Source: Aquamicrobium sp. LC103 (GTDB lineage Bacteria; Pseudomonadota; Alphaproteobacteria; Rhizobiales; Rhizobiaceae). Taken from it: a stretch of 64,000 bases of DNA. The notes below the pieces were generated by a model, which was not told where the DNA came from, made no database searches, and saw nothing but the letters and a program-made list of their open reading frames with translations. The DNA lies in the NCBI RefSeq assembly GCF_001014615.2, contig NZ_LBCQ02000014.1:124001-188000 (forward strand), in the 5' to 3' direction. Numbering within the stretch: position 1 is the first letter of the stretch; the number at the start of each line of letters is the position of its first letter. Made by a program: the position numbers and the translations under genes. This document shows, one piece after another, positions 19,901-27,800 of the stretch.

Positions 19901-20505
19901 GGTACCAGATGGCCGCGGCGCAAGGCAACGCCAGCGCCATGCACAATCTCGCGGTGCTGTTCGCCATGGGCGCCGACAGCGTAGCCGACAACGAATCGGC
20001 GGCGCGGTGGTTTCTCGAGGCCGCCGAGCTCGGCGTGAAGGACAGCCAGTTCAATCTCGGCATCCTGTCGGCCAAGGGCGTCGGCATGCAGCAGGATCTG
20101 GAGGAAGCCTACAAATGGTTCGACCTCGTCGCCCGCACCGGCGACAAGGACGCGGCCGAAAAGCGCGACGAGATCGCAAGAACGCTCAATCCCGACCAGC
20201 TCGAAAAGTCGAAGGCGGCGGCCGAGCTCTGGCAGCCGAAGGAGATCGACGCCCAGGCCAACACCGTCGAGGTTCCGGACGGCTGGCGCGAAGACGGCAC
20301 GACCACCTCCAGCATCGACATGAAGCAGGCGGTGAAGAACATCCAGACGATCCTCAACAAGAACGGCTACGACGCCGGCGCGACCGACGGCGTGATGGGC
20401 CAGAAGACCAAGAACGCCATCTCCGCCTTCCAGAAGGACAGCGGCATGGCGGCGACCGGAGAGGTCGACGAGCCGCTGGTGCGCGCGCTGCTCGCCCGAC
20501 GCTGA
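16963..20505 (+). CDS. podJ: PodJ-like polar localization protein (coiled coil, TM, Sel1 repeats, peptidoglycan-binding)
   Basis: 1180 aa scaffold that marks a cell pole in Caulobacter and rhizobia (family knowledge). Architecture seen: a cytoplasmic coiled-coil region at about residues 20-620 with heptad-rich, Glu/Arg/Leu-dense sequence; a Pro/Ala linker; one membrane helix at about 766-785 (PVMMGIAAILMALTAMQLG); an Ala/Pro/Thr-rich periplasmic linker; three to four Sel1/TPR repeats from about 909 (GDAKALYEIGNRYAEGQGVE; YRIGNLYEKGIGVARDVAKA); and a C-terminal PG_binding_1 domain from about 1119 (TILNKNGYDAGATDGVMGQK). The ATG at 16963 (MNNRRSYLESLN) fits homologues; 49 upstream codons are rejected. 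A terminator follows. Confidence 0.9.
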   Translation: MNNRRSYLESLNTGRRRRPSSAIEHLAQTLEELESRIARPQAGGTPQADPRASAARSASEVSALRDELRQQMSTGLRREFAALKADIERAFATPRAEPQAAELSAEFERLSGMIRQLAERTDDRQINLLRLEMEQVKNALGKLAREETLQSVDRRWDEFDQRWSAFEDRLSSKPDADPAIQALTSRLEEIGGAVNSLPSSVTLRSLEEKMKLLATAVDRFAHQQQDRGGPAAMEAIEERLDEISRAIAASSAIAHTANFDPEPFQRIEARISSLAHQIQELMEDDTTGVLAGQLATLSERVDDIAKRVDLPDQAIERFADQITAIAAKLDNAAPAMPDMDRVFRSLEDRFVMLSDMLDQRQGDAIEQSQALFQELERRLEEVASRIDAAPDMQDRGGLIEAMDEHFAELAARLERNGAAAGDAAIRSIETRLEDISLRLERTAHAELGLDKDLILSLEAQVAALSSHLATPAGDLAPRLDEIERSIVEGRQDVIVAARQAAEDAVRSFAGSAAETTLVKGLAEDLRALETLTRKSDDRNAKTFEAIHDTLLKIVERLATIESGAARTPDDRAAPSGRQLGVAAPSIQSDLDQMELVGLEADEAEARTPATAAALAAEAALAEQEGASETERKRSVLGGLTRALSGRKASGRVKRDAFEPAPTVAKSAAPSVELDEPLAPEIANQPLEPGSGAPDLNAIMRRVRDERGPALRGSEPDAAKSDFIAAARRAAQAAAAEAEMLKRPASKSSTTGFSIGGLLKRNRKPVMMGIAAILMALTAMQLGKSLLAENAELAATDTPTPVAVEEVADEKTAAVAPAETEVSRDSGAATAANPEAPSAKAAMMTAASTADVTTEWLDSVSAATAAPAMEEEAAVAPTPVTPAEAAQEIGAAAAGEAVAAIPLEAGPVALREAAAAGDAKALYEIGNRYAEGQGVETDLAKAASWYERAAELGLAPAQYRIGNLYEKGIGVARDVAKAKTWYQMAAAQGNASAMHNLAVLFAMGADSVADNESAARWFLEAAELGVKDSQFNLGILSAKGVGMQQDLEEAYKWFDLVARTGDKDAAEKRDEIARTLNPDQLEKSKAAAELWQPKEIDAQANTVEVPDGWREDGTTTSSIDMKQAVKNIQTILNKNGYDAGATDGVMGQKTKNAISAFQKDSGMAATGEVDEPLVRALLARR

Positions 20506-20531
20506 CGCCGCCGTCCGGCAGGGCTCGCGAT

Positions 20532-20569
20532 CTCCTTTCCCGCGAAATGGCGGGAACAGGAGCTTTTTT
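20532..20569 (+). terminator. Rho-independent terminator after podJ
   Basis: Stem CTCCT-TCCCGC pairing with GCGGGA-AGGAG around a GAAATG loop (20532-20562), followed by a run of six T at 20564-20569. It lies 27 bases past the podJ stop and ahead of the exporter gene. Confidence 0.85.
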
Positions 20570-20693
20570 AGGCAAAACAAGGCTTAAGCCGTTTGACTTC
20601 GCCTAATTGTGGGCGCAAGAACGATATATTTTCCAGACATCATTCCGGCAGGAACGGGTCGCTGAATTAGACACTAGTAATCGAGTTTGACGG

Positions 20694-21617
20694 GTGGGCA
20701 TTTATCTCCCGATCGCAGAAATGTCGGTGAACATGCTCGTGCTCCTGGCGATGGGCGCGGCGGTGGGGTTTCTCTCTGGAATGTTCGGCGTCGGCGGCGG
20801 GTTTCTGATCACGCCGCTTCTGATTTTCTACAACATCCCACCGGCGATCGCGGTCGCCACCGGCGCCAACCAGGTGGTCGCCTCGTCGATCTCCGGAGCG
20901 CTGGCGCATTTCAAGCGGGGAACACTCGACTTCAAGCTCGGCACCGTGCTCCTGCTCGGCGGCATCGTCGGATCGAGTCTCGGCGTCTATGTCTTCTCGC
21001 TTCTGCGCAGCGTCGGCCAGCTCGACCTGTTCGTCTCGCTGCTCTATGTCGCGCTGCTCGGCACGGTCGGCGGGCTCATGCTGGTGGAAAGCGTGCAGGC
21101 CATGCGACGCGCGGCCGGCGGCAATGCGGCGAGCCTGCGCAAGCCCGGCCAGCACAACTGGATCCACCGGCTGCCGCTCAAGATGCGCTTCCGCGCCTCC
21201 AAGCTCTTCGTCAGCATCATCCCCGTCCTCGGCATCGGCGCCATCATCGGCTTCCTCGCCTCCATCATGGGCGTGGGCGGCGGCTTCATCATGGTGCCGG
21301 CGCTGATCTACCTGCTGAAGGTTCCGACCAACGTCGTCGTCGGCACCTCGCTCTTCCAGATCGTCTTCGTGGCCGCCTACACGACGATCGTCCATTCGAC
21401 GGCCAATCAGAGCGTCGACGTCGTGCTCGCCTTCCTGCTGATGATCGGCGGCGTGGCGGGCGCGCAGTACGGTGCGCGCGCCGGACAAAGGCTGCGCGGC
21501 GAGCAGCTCCGGGCACTGCTTGCCCTGCTGGTGGTGGCGGTGGCGCTGCGGCTCGCCTTCGACCTCTTCGTGCGGCCGGCCAGCGTCTATTCGCTCACCT
21601 CGCTGGCGGGGGCGTGA
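20694..21617 (+). CDS. TauE/SafE-family sulfite/organosulfonate exporter
   Basis: Inner-membrane transporter of 307 aa with about eight helices in two repeated halves. Each half carries the family signature: GFLSGMFGVGGGFLITPLLI near residue 23 and GFLASIMGVGGGFIMVPALI near residue 184. Family members export sulfite, sulfoacetate or similar anions. The GTG start at 20694 (MGIYLPIAEMSVNML) gives the N-terminus I expect for rhizobial relatives; ATG at 20721 is possible. The TIGR02186 gene starts 4 bases after the stop. This pairing is common in alphaproteobacteria and suggests the two act together. Confidence 0.9.
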   Translation: MGIYLPIAEMSVNMLVLLAMGAAVGFLSGMFGVGGGFLITPLLIFYNIPPAIAVATGANQVVASSISGALAHFKRGTLDFKLGTVLLLGGIVGSSLGVYVFSLLRSVGQLDLFVSLLYVALLGTVGGLMLVESVQAMRRAAGGNAASLRKPGQHNWIHRLPLKMRFRASKLFVSIIPVLGIGAIIGFLASIMGVGGGFIMVPALIYLLKVPTNVVVGTSLFQIVFVAAYTTIVHSTANQSVDVVLAFLLMIGGVAGAQYGARAGQRLRGEQLRALLALLVVAVALRLAFDLFVRPASVYSLTSLAGA

Positions 21618-21621
21618 AGCG

Positions 21622-22410
21622 ATGCTCGCCGGACGCGCCGCCCTGTCGCTGCTGTTCCTCCTCGTTCCCCTCGCCGCCCAGGCGCAGATGGAGGATCCCA
21701 ACCCCGAGCGCATTCAGATCGGCCTTTCGACCGACCGCATCTCCATCACGTCGGACTTCTCGGGCGCCGACCTCACCATTTTCGGCGCGCTCGACAATGC
21801 CGACCCGCTGATCGCCAGGCAGGGGCGCTACGACATCATCGTGGTCCTGGAAGGACCGGCGCGGCCGGTGGTGGTGCGGAAGAAGACGCGTGTGCTCGGC
21901 ATGTGGATCAACACCCATTCCGAGACCTTCATGAACGTGCCGATGTCCTATTCGATCGCGACGACGCGCGCCATGCAGGACATCACCAACCAGCAGAGCT
22001 ACCGGCGGCTCGCGCTCGGCGCGGACTACGTCACCGTCTCGCCGCTCGACCGCGAGGGCAACCGGGCGACGATCGAGGAATTCACCGCCGCGCTGCGCGA
22101 TCGCAAGAAGGCGACCGGGCTTTACAGCGAGCGCATCGGCGGCGTGCAGTTCCTCTCGCAGAGCCTCTTCCGCGCGACCGTTCACCTCGCGCCCAACGTG
22201 CCGGTCGGCACGCACCGCGCGCGTGCCTTCGTCTTCAAGAACGGCGTCTTCATCAAGGAGAACTCCGCGCAGCTCGCGATCCTGAAAGCCGGCTTCGAGC
22301 AGGCGATCTATCGCTGGGCGCAGGACCATGGCTTCTTCTACGGCCTGTTCGCCGTCGCGCTCGCCTTCGTCACCGGCTGGCTCGGCCGCATCATTTTCCG
22401 CAAGGATTGA
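21622..22410 (+). CDS. TIGR02186 family membrane-anchored periplasmic protein
   Basis: 262 aa. A signal peptide, MLAGRAALSLLFLLVPLAAQ, precedes a beta-rich periplasmic domain (IQIGLSTDRISITSDFSGAD; VVLEGPARPVVVRKKTRVLG), and one C-terminal membrane helix (FFYGLFAVALAFVTGWLGRI) ends in a short positive tail. Function unknown; the family is restricted to alphaproteobacteria and lies beside the TauE/SafE gene, as here (4-base gap), so a role in the same transport process is the best guess. The ATG at 21622 is chosen for the signal peptide; upstream codons overlap the exporter gene out of frame. Confidence 0.88.
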   Translation: MLAGRAALSLLFLLVPLAAQAQMEDPNPERIQIGLSTDRISITSDFSGADLTIFGALDNADPLIARQGRYDIIVVLEGPARPVVVRKKTRVLGMWINTHSETFMNVPMSYSIATTRAMQDITNQQSYRRLALGADYVTVSPLDREGNRATIEEFTAALRDRKKATGLYSERIGGVQFLSQSLFRATVHLAPNVPVGTHRARAFVFKNGVFIKENSAQLAILKAGFEQAIYRWAQDHGFFYGLFAVALAFVTGWLGRIIFRKD

Positions 22411-22418
22411 GAAGCGCC

Positions 22419-23129
22419 TCAGCCGGCGCGCAGGACGCGGTGCTCCATGCGGTAGACGCGGCTTTCGCCCAGCATGTAGGCGACGAAGCTCTCCCAACGG
22501 AACAGGCGCCGATAGGCACGGTCGAGCACGTTGAGCGTGCCGGTATAGGCGCCGAATGCCGGCATGACGAGCCGCTCGCCGTCGGTCGCGAAGCATCGCC
22601 GGCGCACCGCGCGGCCGCGCCGCACGATCATCGCGCCGGGATGGAGATGGCCGGCGATCTCGCCCGGCTCGGCGCCCGTCGCCGGTTCATGACGAAAGCG
22701 CAGCCTGCCGAGCGCGACCTCCGCGGCGGTCGTTCCCGGCAGGTCGGCGGGCGCATCGGGATCGTGGTTGCCGGCAACCCAGATCCAGTCGCGCCCCGCC
22801 ATCAAGGCGAGAAGCTGCTGGCGATAGGTTTCGGGCATCCGCCCCGCCCCGCCGCCGTCGTGGAAGCTGTCGCCGAGGCTGATGACGGTCTCGGGGCGGT
22901 GGTCGCCGATCACCCGCGCCAGAAGGGCAAGCGTCGCGCCGGTGTCGTAGGGCGGCAGCATCTGGCCACGCCGGGCATAGGACGAGCCCTTCTCCAAATG
23001 CAGATCGGAAACGGCGAGCAGCTTCCAGTCGGGCAGGTAGAGCACGCCGCGCGGATCGCAGACCGCGACCTCGCCCGCGATCTCTATCTCGCCCTGCCTG
23101 AATTGCGCCCTGCCGGCTTCGATCGTCAT
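22419..23129 (-). CDS. pdeM: Ligase-associated DNA damage response endonuclease PdeM
   Basis: Calcineurin-like metallophosphoesterase of 236 aa, cytoplasmic. Metal-binding motifs: SDLHLEKG (residues 41-48), GDSFHD (86-91), GNHDPD (about 119-124) and GHLHPGA. Known as the nuclease partner of the ligase-associated repair cassette. Its ATG overlaps the stop of the Lhr-like helicase gene by 4 bases (ATGA), so the two are translationally coupled. Together with the exonuclease and ligase genes on the other strand they make the complete four-gene cassette. Confidence 0.95.
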   Translation of the reverse strand: MTIEAGRAQFRQGEIEIAGEVAVCDPRGVLYLPDWKLLAVSDLHLEKGSSYARRGQMLPPYDTGATLALLARVIGDHRPETVISLGDSFHDGGGAGRMPETYRQQLLALMAGRDWIWVAGNHDPDAPADLPGTTAAEVALGRLRFRHEPATGAEPGEIAGHLHPGAMIVRRGRAVRRRCFATDGERLVMPAFGAYTGTLNVLDRAYRRLFRWESFVAYMLGESRVYRMEHRVLRAG

Positions 23130-25651
23130 TCGGGTCCCATGGCTTCGAGAATGAGGTCTTCCTCGGTCTCCGACAGAAGCGCCTCGTCCGCCTCACCCTT
23201 CACCCGTTCCTTGCCGATCTCCAGCATGACCGGCACGGCGAGCGGCGATATCCGTGTCAGCTGCTTATGCACGATTCGTCCCTTGATGCGCGATAGCATC
23301 TCGCCGAGCCTCCTGACATCGAGCAGGCCGGTGGCGGCATCCGATCGCGTCGCGCGCAGCAGGATGTGGTCGGGATCATGCGTGCGCAGCACGTCGTAGA
23401 TCAGATCGGTCGAGACGGTCACTTGCCGCCCGGTCTTCTCCTTTCCCGGATGGCGCGTCTCGATCAGGCCCGAAATGACGGCGCAGGCACGGAAGGTACG
23501 TTTCAGAAGGTAGCTGTCGTCCAGCCAGGCCTCGAGATCGTCGCCCAGCATGTCCTCGTCGAAAAGCGTGGAGAACGGCAGCTCGCCGCTTTCATGCATC
23601 GCGCCGATGTCGCCATGCGCCCACACGGCGAGCGAATAATCGGTGGCGACGAAGCCGAGCGGACGGGCTCCCGCCCGCTCCAGCCTGCGTGTCAGGAGCA
23701 TGCCCAGCGTCTGGTGGGCGAGCCGCCCCTCGAAGGGATAGGCGACCATGTAGTGGCGGCTGCCGCGCGGAAAGGTCTCGACCAGCAGGTCGTCCCTGCT
23801 CGGCAGCACCGATTTGATCTTCTGGATCGCCAGCCATTCCGAAACCTGCCCGGGCAGCGCCTTCCAGCGCTTCGGGTCGGCGAGCATCGCCCGCACCTCG
23901 CCGGCCAGATAGGTCGACAGCGGGAACTTGCCGCCCGCATAGACCGGAACCTTGGCGTCCTGGCCCGGCGCGTTCGATACGTAGCATTCGTTCTCGCGGA
24001 TGCCCTCGAAACGCAGCACCTTGCCGGCGAACAGGAAGGTGTCGCCCGGCGACAGCGCCTCGATGAAGGATTCCTCGATCTTGCCGAGCACCGGGCCGCC
24101 AGCGACATTGGCGCCGCGCCCGCGCTGGCGCGTCATGCGCACGTTGAGCATCGGGAATTCGACGATGGTACCGACATTCAGCCTGTACTGCTGGGCGAAG
24201 CGCGGGTGCGAGACGCGCCAGAGCCCGTCCTTCGTCTGGCGGATCCGCGCGTAGCGTTCGTAGCTTCTGAGCGCGTAGCCGCCGGTGGCGACGAAGTCGA
24301 CCACGCGCGCGAAAGTGTCCTCGTCGAGCTCCGTATAGGGCGCGGCGGCCCTGATCTCGGCCAGCAGTGCGGCGGCATCGAACGGTTCGGCGCAGGCCAT
24401 GCCCATGACGTGCTGGGCAAGCACGTCGAGCGCGCCGGCGATCAGCGGCGGCGTGTCCTGGGCGCCGAGATAATTGGCCTCGAGCGCGGCGCGGCACTCG
24501 AGCACCTCGAAGCGATTGGCCGGCACGAGGATCGCCCGGCTCGGCTCGTCCATGCGGTGGTTGGAACGGCCGATGCGCTGCGCGAGCCGGCTCGCGCCCT
24601 TGGGCGCACCGACATGGATGACGAGATCGACGTCGCCCCAGTCGATGCCGAGGTCGAGCGTCGAGGTGGCGACGATGGCGCGCAGGCTGTTGGCCTCCAT
24701 CGCCTTTTCCACCCGCCGCCGGCGCGCCACGTCGAGCGAGCCGTGATGCAGCGCGATCGGCAGCGATTCCTCGTTTATCCGCCACAGCTCCTGGAACAGG
24801 AATTCGGCCTGGCTGCGCGTGTTGACGAAGAGCAGCGTCGTGCGGTGGTCGAGGATCGCGCGGTAGATGTCGTCGATGGCGTAGCGCGCCGAATGGCCCG
24901 CCCACGGCACGCGTTCTTCCGATTCCAGTATGGTGATGACGGGCCTGGCGCCGCCCTCGACGGTGATGATGTCCGCCATCGCTCCCGGCGGGTTCTGCGG
25001 AACCAGCCAGCGGCGCAGCTCGTCGGGCTGGGCGACGGTGGCCGAAAGGCCGATCGTCCGCAGGTCGGGCACGAAGCGGCGCAGCCTGGCGATGCCGAGC
25101 GAAAGCAGATGCCCACGCTTGGAGGTCACCAGCGAATGCAACTCGTCGAGCACGACATATCGGAGATCGGAGAAGAAGCGCTCGGCATCCTTGGACGAAA
25201 GCAGGAGCGCGAGCTGCTCGGGCGTGGTGAGCAGGATATCGGGGGGCGCAAGCTTCTGGCGCTGACGCTTGTGGGACGGCGTGTCGCCGGTGCGCGTCTC
25301 GATCCTGATGTCGAGTCCCATCTCCGCGACCGGCCTGCCGAGATTGCGCTCGATGTCCACGGCGAGCGCCTTGAGCGGCGAAATGTAGAGCGTGTGGACG
25401 CCACGCTGCGCCTCTCCGGGCCTACGCTTCGGCCGACCAGCGAGATCGGTCAGCGACGGCAGGAAGCCGGCGAGCGTCTTGCCCGCTCCGGTCGGTGCGA
25501 TGAGCAGCGCCGAGGCGCCGCTTCGCGCGCGGGCGAGCAGGTCTAGCTGATGCGCGCGAGGCGCCCAGCCGCGCCCGGCGAACCAGCGCGCGAAAGGTTC
25601 GGGCAGTTCGATGGCGCCGTCGAGCGAAGCGCTGTCCAATATCCTGGTCAC
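23126..25651 (-). CDS. Ligase-associated DNA damage response DEXH box helicase (Lhr-like)
   Basis: 841 aa superfamily 2 helicase of the short Lhr type. Walker A PTGAGKT at 53-59, DEXH motif DELH at 169-172, then the RecA-like second domain (QRIGRSNHRMDEPSRAIL) and the Lhr-specific C-terminal core. Thought to unwind or translocate on damaged DNA for the ATP-dependent ligase pathway. Second of three minus-strand genes: TPR-methyltransferase, helicase, pdeM; the gap to the methyltransferase gene is 51 bases. ATG at 25651 (MTRILDSASL). Confidence 0.95.
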   Translation of the reverse strand: MTRILDSASLDGAIELPEPFARWFAGRGWAPRAHQLDLLARARSGASALLIAPTGAGKTLAGFLPSLTDLAGRPKRRPGEAQRGVHTLYISPLKALAVDIERNLGRPVAEMGLDIRIETRTGDTPSHKRQRQKLAPPDILLTTPEQLALLLSSKDAERFFSDLRYVVLDELHSLVTSKRGHLLSLGIARLRRFVPDLRTIGLSATVAQPDELRRWLVPQNPPGAMADIITVEGGARPVITILESEERVPWAGHSARYAIDDIYRAILDHRTTLLFVNTRSQAEFLFQELWRINEESLPIALHHGSLDVARRRRVEKAMEANSLRAIVATSTLDLGIDWGDVDLVIHVGAPKGASRLAQRIGRSNHRMDEPSRAILVPANRFEVLECRAALEANYLGAQDTPPLIAGALDVLAQHVMGMACAEPFDAAALLAEIRAAAPYTELDEDTFARVVDFVATGGYALRSYERYARIRQTKDGLWRVSHPRFAQQYRLNVGTIVEFPMLNVRMTRQRGRGANVAGGPVLGKIEESFIEALSPGDTFLFAGKVLRFEGIRENECYVSNAPGQDAKVPVYAGGKFPLSTYLAGEVRAMLADPKRWKALPGQVSEWLAIQKIKSVLPSRDDLLVETFPRGSRHYMVAYPFEGRLAHQTLGMLLTRRLERAGARPLGFVATDYSLAVWAHGDIGAMHESGELPFSTLFDEDMLGDDLEAWLDDSYLLKRTFRACAVISGLIETRHPGKEKTGRQVTVSTDLIYDVLRTHDPDHILLRATRSDAATGLLDVRRLGEMLSRIKGRIVHKQLTRISPLAVPVMLEIGKERVKGEADEALLSETEEDLILEAMGPE

Positions 25652-25702
25652 CGCAAAGAAGTAGCGCCGGGCGCTTTTCGAGCCAAGTCGTTAGTTCGCG
25701 AC

Positions 25703-26677
25703 CTAATGCAGCGCCTGCACGGCTTCATCCCGCTCGACCGGCAACGGCACGTCGACGACGGCATTCGCCGCCCGCCGCACAGCGACCACGATCAGCCCCT
25801 CGATCGGCTCGCCGCGGTCGAAGCGGAGCACGGCATTTTCCATGCCCGCCAAGTCAAAGCCGTTGACCCGCAGGAGCTCGCGTATGTGCGCCTCGGAATG
25901 CGCGTAGCGCCGCGACGGTCGCAGCACCAGGTCTTCCGCGCCATCGTGCCTCTCGACCGAAAAGGCGAAGACACCGCCCGGCAGGAGCATGCCGGCGACG
26001 GTCGCGAATACCCGCTCCAGCCGTCCGACATAAAGGAACACGTCGGCCGCGGTCACCAGGTCGACCTTGCCGGCTGGCGGTTCCAGCGTCTGCAGGTCGC
26101 CCCGCTCCAGCGCATCGTAGATGCCCTTGGCCGCCGCCTTGACCAGCATCTTCGCGGATATGTCGCGGCCTTCGAGATAGCTCGACATCACGCGCAGCCG
26201 CTCGCCCATCAGGCCAGTGCCGCAGCCGAGGTCGACGGCATGGGCGAAAGAGGCCTGGCCGGTTGCCGCGATGGCTTCGGCCAATCTTTGCGGCACGCTA
26301 TAACCGAGGCGCTCGACCAGGGATCTGTCGAATTCGTCGGCATATTGGTCGAACAGGGTCTCGACGAAACGGCTTGGAACGGCGCCGAGACCGCTTATCG
26401 CTCCGGCAAGCTCCAGCTTGAGCGCCGCACCCAGCCGATCGTCGGCATCGAGGCGCAGCGCCTCGCGCCAGGCATCGACGGCATCCGAAACGCGGCCGGC
26501 GGCCTCGAACATCTCGCCCAGCCTGAACCAGCCGCCCGACCAGTGCGGCACAAGGGTGAGCGCTTCGCGCATGAGTTCGGCCGCCGCGGCGGGGTCACCC
26601 GTCGCGGCCAGCATCTCCGCATAATCGGCACGCCGGTCCGCGACCAGATCGCCGGAAGACAGTTGCAGCTTTTTCAT
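25703..26677 (-). CDS. SAM-dependent methyltransferase with N-terminal TPR region
   Basis: 324 aa cytoplasmic protein. Residues 15-100 form about two TPR-like helical repeats (YAEMLAATGDPAAAAELMRE; LGEMFEAAGRVSDAVDAWRE). The methyltransferase domain follows, with SAM motif I AVDLGCGTGLMG near 148, motif II at VDLVTAADVFLYVG, and ALLPGG-like AGMLLPGGVFAFSV. Target unknown. It sits between the two divergent halves of the ligase-associated repair cassette, upstream of and in line with the helicase gene, so co-expression is likely. Whether it takes part in repair is an inference from position only. Confidence 0.85.
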   Translation of the reverse strand: MKKLQLSSGDLVADRRADYAEMLAATGDPAAAAELMREALTLVPHWSGGWFRLGEMFEAAGRVSDAVDAWREALRLDADDRLGAALKLELAGAISGLGAVPSRFVETLFDQYADEFDRSLVERLGYSVPQRLAEAIAATGQASFAHAVDLGCGTGLMGERLRVMSSYLEGRDISAKMLVKAAAKGIYDALERGDLQTLEPPAGKVDLVTAADVFLYVGRLERVFATVAGMLLPGGVFAFSVERHDGAEDLVLRPSRRYAHSEAHIRELLRVNGFDLAGMENAVLRFDRGEPIEGLIVVAVRRAANAVVDVPLPVERDEAVQALH

Positions 26678-26783
26678 GGGGCATCCATCGCTCGCCGGAC
26701 GGCGAGCGGACGGCTTATCCTTCAGGTCCCGAAAATTTGCAAGGGCTTTCCTGCGGGCTGCGAATGCCTATCTAATTGGGCGC

Positions 26784-27794
26784 ATGAACGCGCATGAAAT
26801 CCTGCAACCGAGACCCGAAGGGCTTTATTGCCCGCCCGGCGATTTCCACATCGACCCCGTGCGGCCGGTTTCCCGCGCGCTCGTCACCCACGGCCATGGC
26901 GACCATGCGCGCGCCGGCCACGGCCATGTGCTCGCCACGCGGCAGACGCTCGACATCATGGCGCTGCGCTATGGCGAGGACTTCGCAGGAACCACCCAGG
27001 CTATCGGCTATGGCGAGCGGATCGCGGTGAAGGATGCCGCGGTTTCCTTCCATCCCGCCGGGCACGTGCTCGGCTCCGCGCAGATCGCCGTCGAGTGTCG
27101 GGGCAAGCGAATCGTCGCTTCCGGCGACTACAAGCGGCGCAGCGATCCCACATGCGCCGACTTCGAACTCGTTCCCTGCGACGTCTTCATAACGGAGGCG
27201 ACCTTCGGCCTCCCGGTCTTCCGCCATCCGAGCGCCGGGGGCGAGATCGAAAGGCTCCTGAAATCCGTCCGCCAGTTTCCCGAGCGCGCGCACCTCGTCG
27301 GCGCCTATGCGCTCGGCAAGGCGCAGCGCGTCATCCGCCTGATCCGCGACGCCGGCTACTCCGAGCCGATCTACATCCACGGCGCGCTGGCGAGGCTTTG
27401 CGACTACTACCAGGCGCAGGGGGTGGATCTCGGCCCGCTGGAGCCGGCGACGGCGGAAGGAACAGCAAGGGATGAATTCGCCGGCAAGATCGTCGTCGGC
27501 CCGCCATCGGCCTTCGCCGACCGCTGGGCGCGGCGCTTTCCCGATCCCGTCACCGCCTTCGCCTCGGGCTGGATGCGCATCCGCCAGAGGGTCAAGCAGC
27601 GCGGCGTCGAGCTGCCGCTGATCCTTTCCGATCATTCCGACTGGGACGAGCTGACGGATACGATCGCCGAGACCGGCGCCGGCGAGGTATGGGTGACGCA
27701 CGGCCGCGAGGAGGCGCTGGTGCGCTGGTGCGAGCTCAACGGCATCAAGGGCAAGCCGCTGCATCTCGTCGGCTACGAGGACGAAGGCGACTAG
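26784..27794 (+). CDS. Ligase-associated DNA exonuclease, metallo-beta-lactamase fold
   Basis: 336 aa beta-CASP/MBL nuclease of the SNM1/artemis-like branch. The zinc motif THGHGDHA is at residues 35-42, with further metal ligands in SFHPAGHVLGSAQI and SGDYKRR. It trims DNA ends for the ligase encoded 6 bases downstream. The ATG at 26784 (MNAHEILQPRPEGLY) is the conserved start; 36 upstream open codons run into the divergent methyltransferase promoter and are rejected. Co-transcribed with the ligase. Confidence 0.93.
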   Translation: MNAHEILQPRPEGLYCPPGDFHIDPVRPVSRALVTHGHGDHARAGHGHVLATRQTLDIMALRYGEDFAGTTQAIGYGERIAVKDAAVSFHPAGHVLGSAQIAVECRGKRIVASGDYKRRSDPTCADFELVPCDVFITEATFGLPVFRHPSAGGEIERLLKSVRQFPERAHLVGAYALGKAQRVIRLIRDAGYSEPIYIHGALARLCDYYQAQGVDLGPLEPATAEGTARDEFAGKIVVGPPSAFADRWARRFPDPVTAFASGWMRIRQRVKQRGVELPLILSDHSDWDELTDTIAETGAGEVWVTHGREEALVRWCELNGIKGKPLHLVGYEDEGD

Positions 27795-27800
27795 ACGACG

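Noticed and set aside
16552-20580. 1342-codon open frame on the minus strand opposite podJ
   Set aside because: Arg/Gly/Asp-rich antisense shadow caused by the high-GC codon pattern of podJ. No domain is visible, and it runs across the podJ promoter and terminator.
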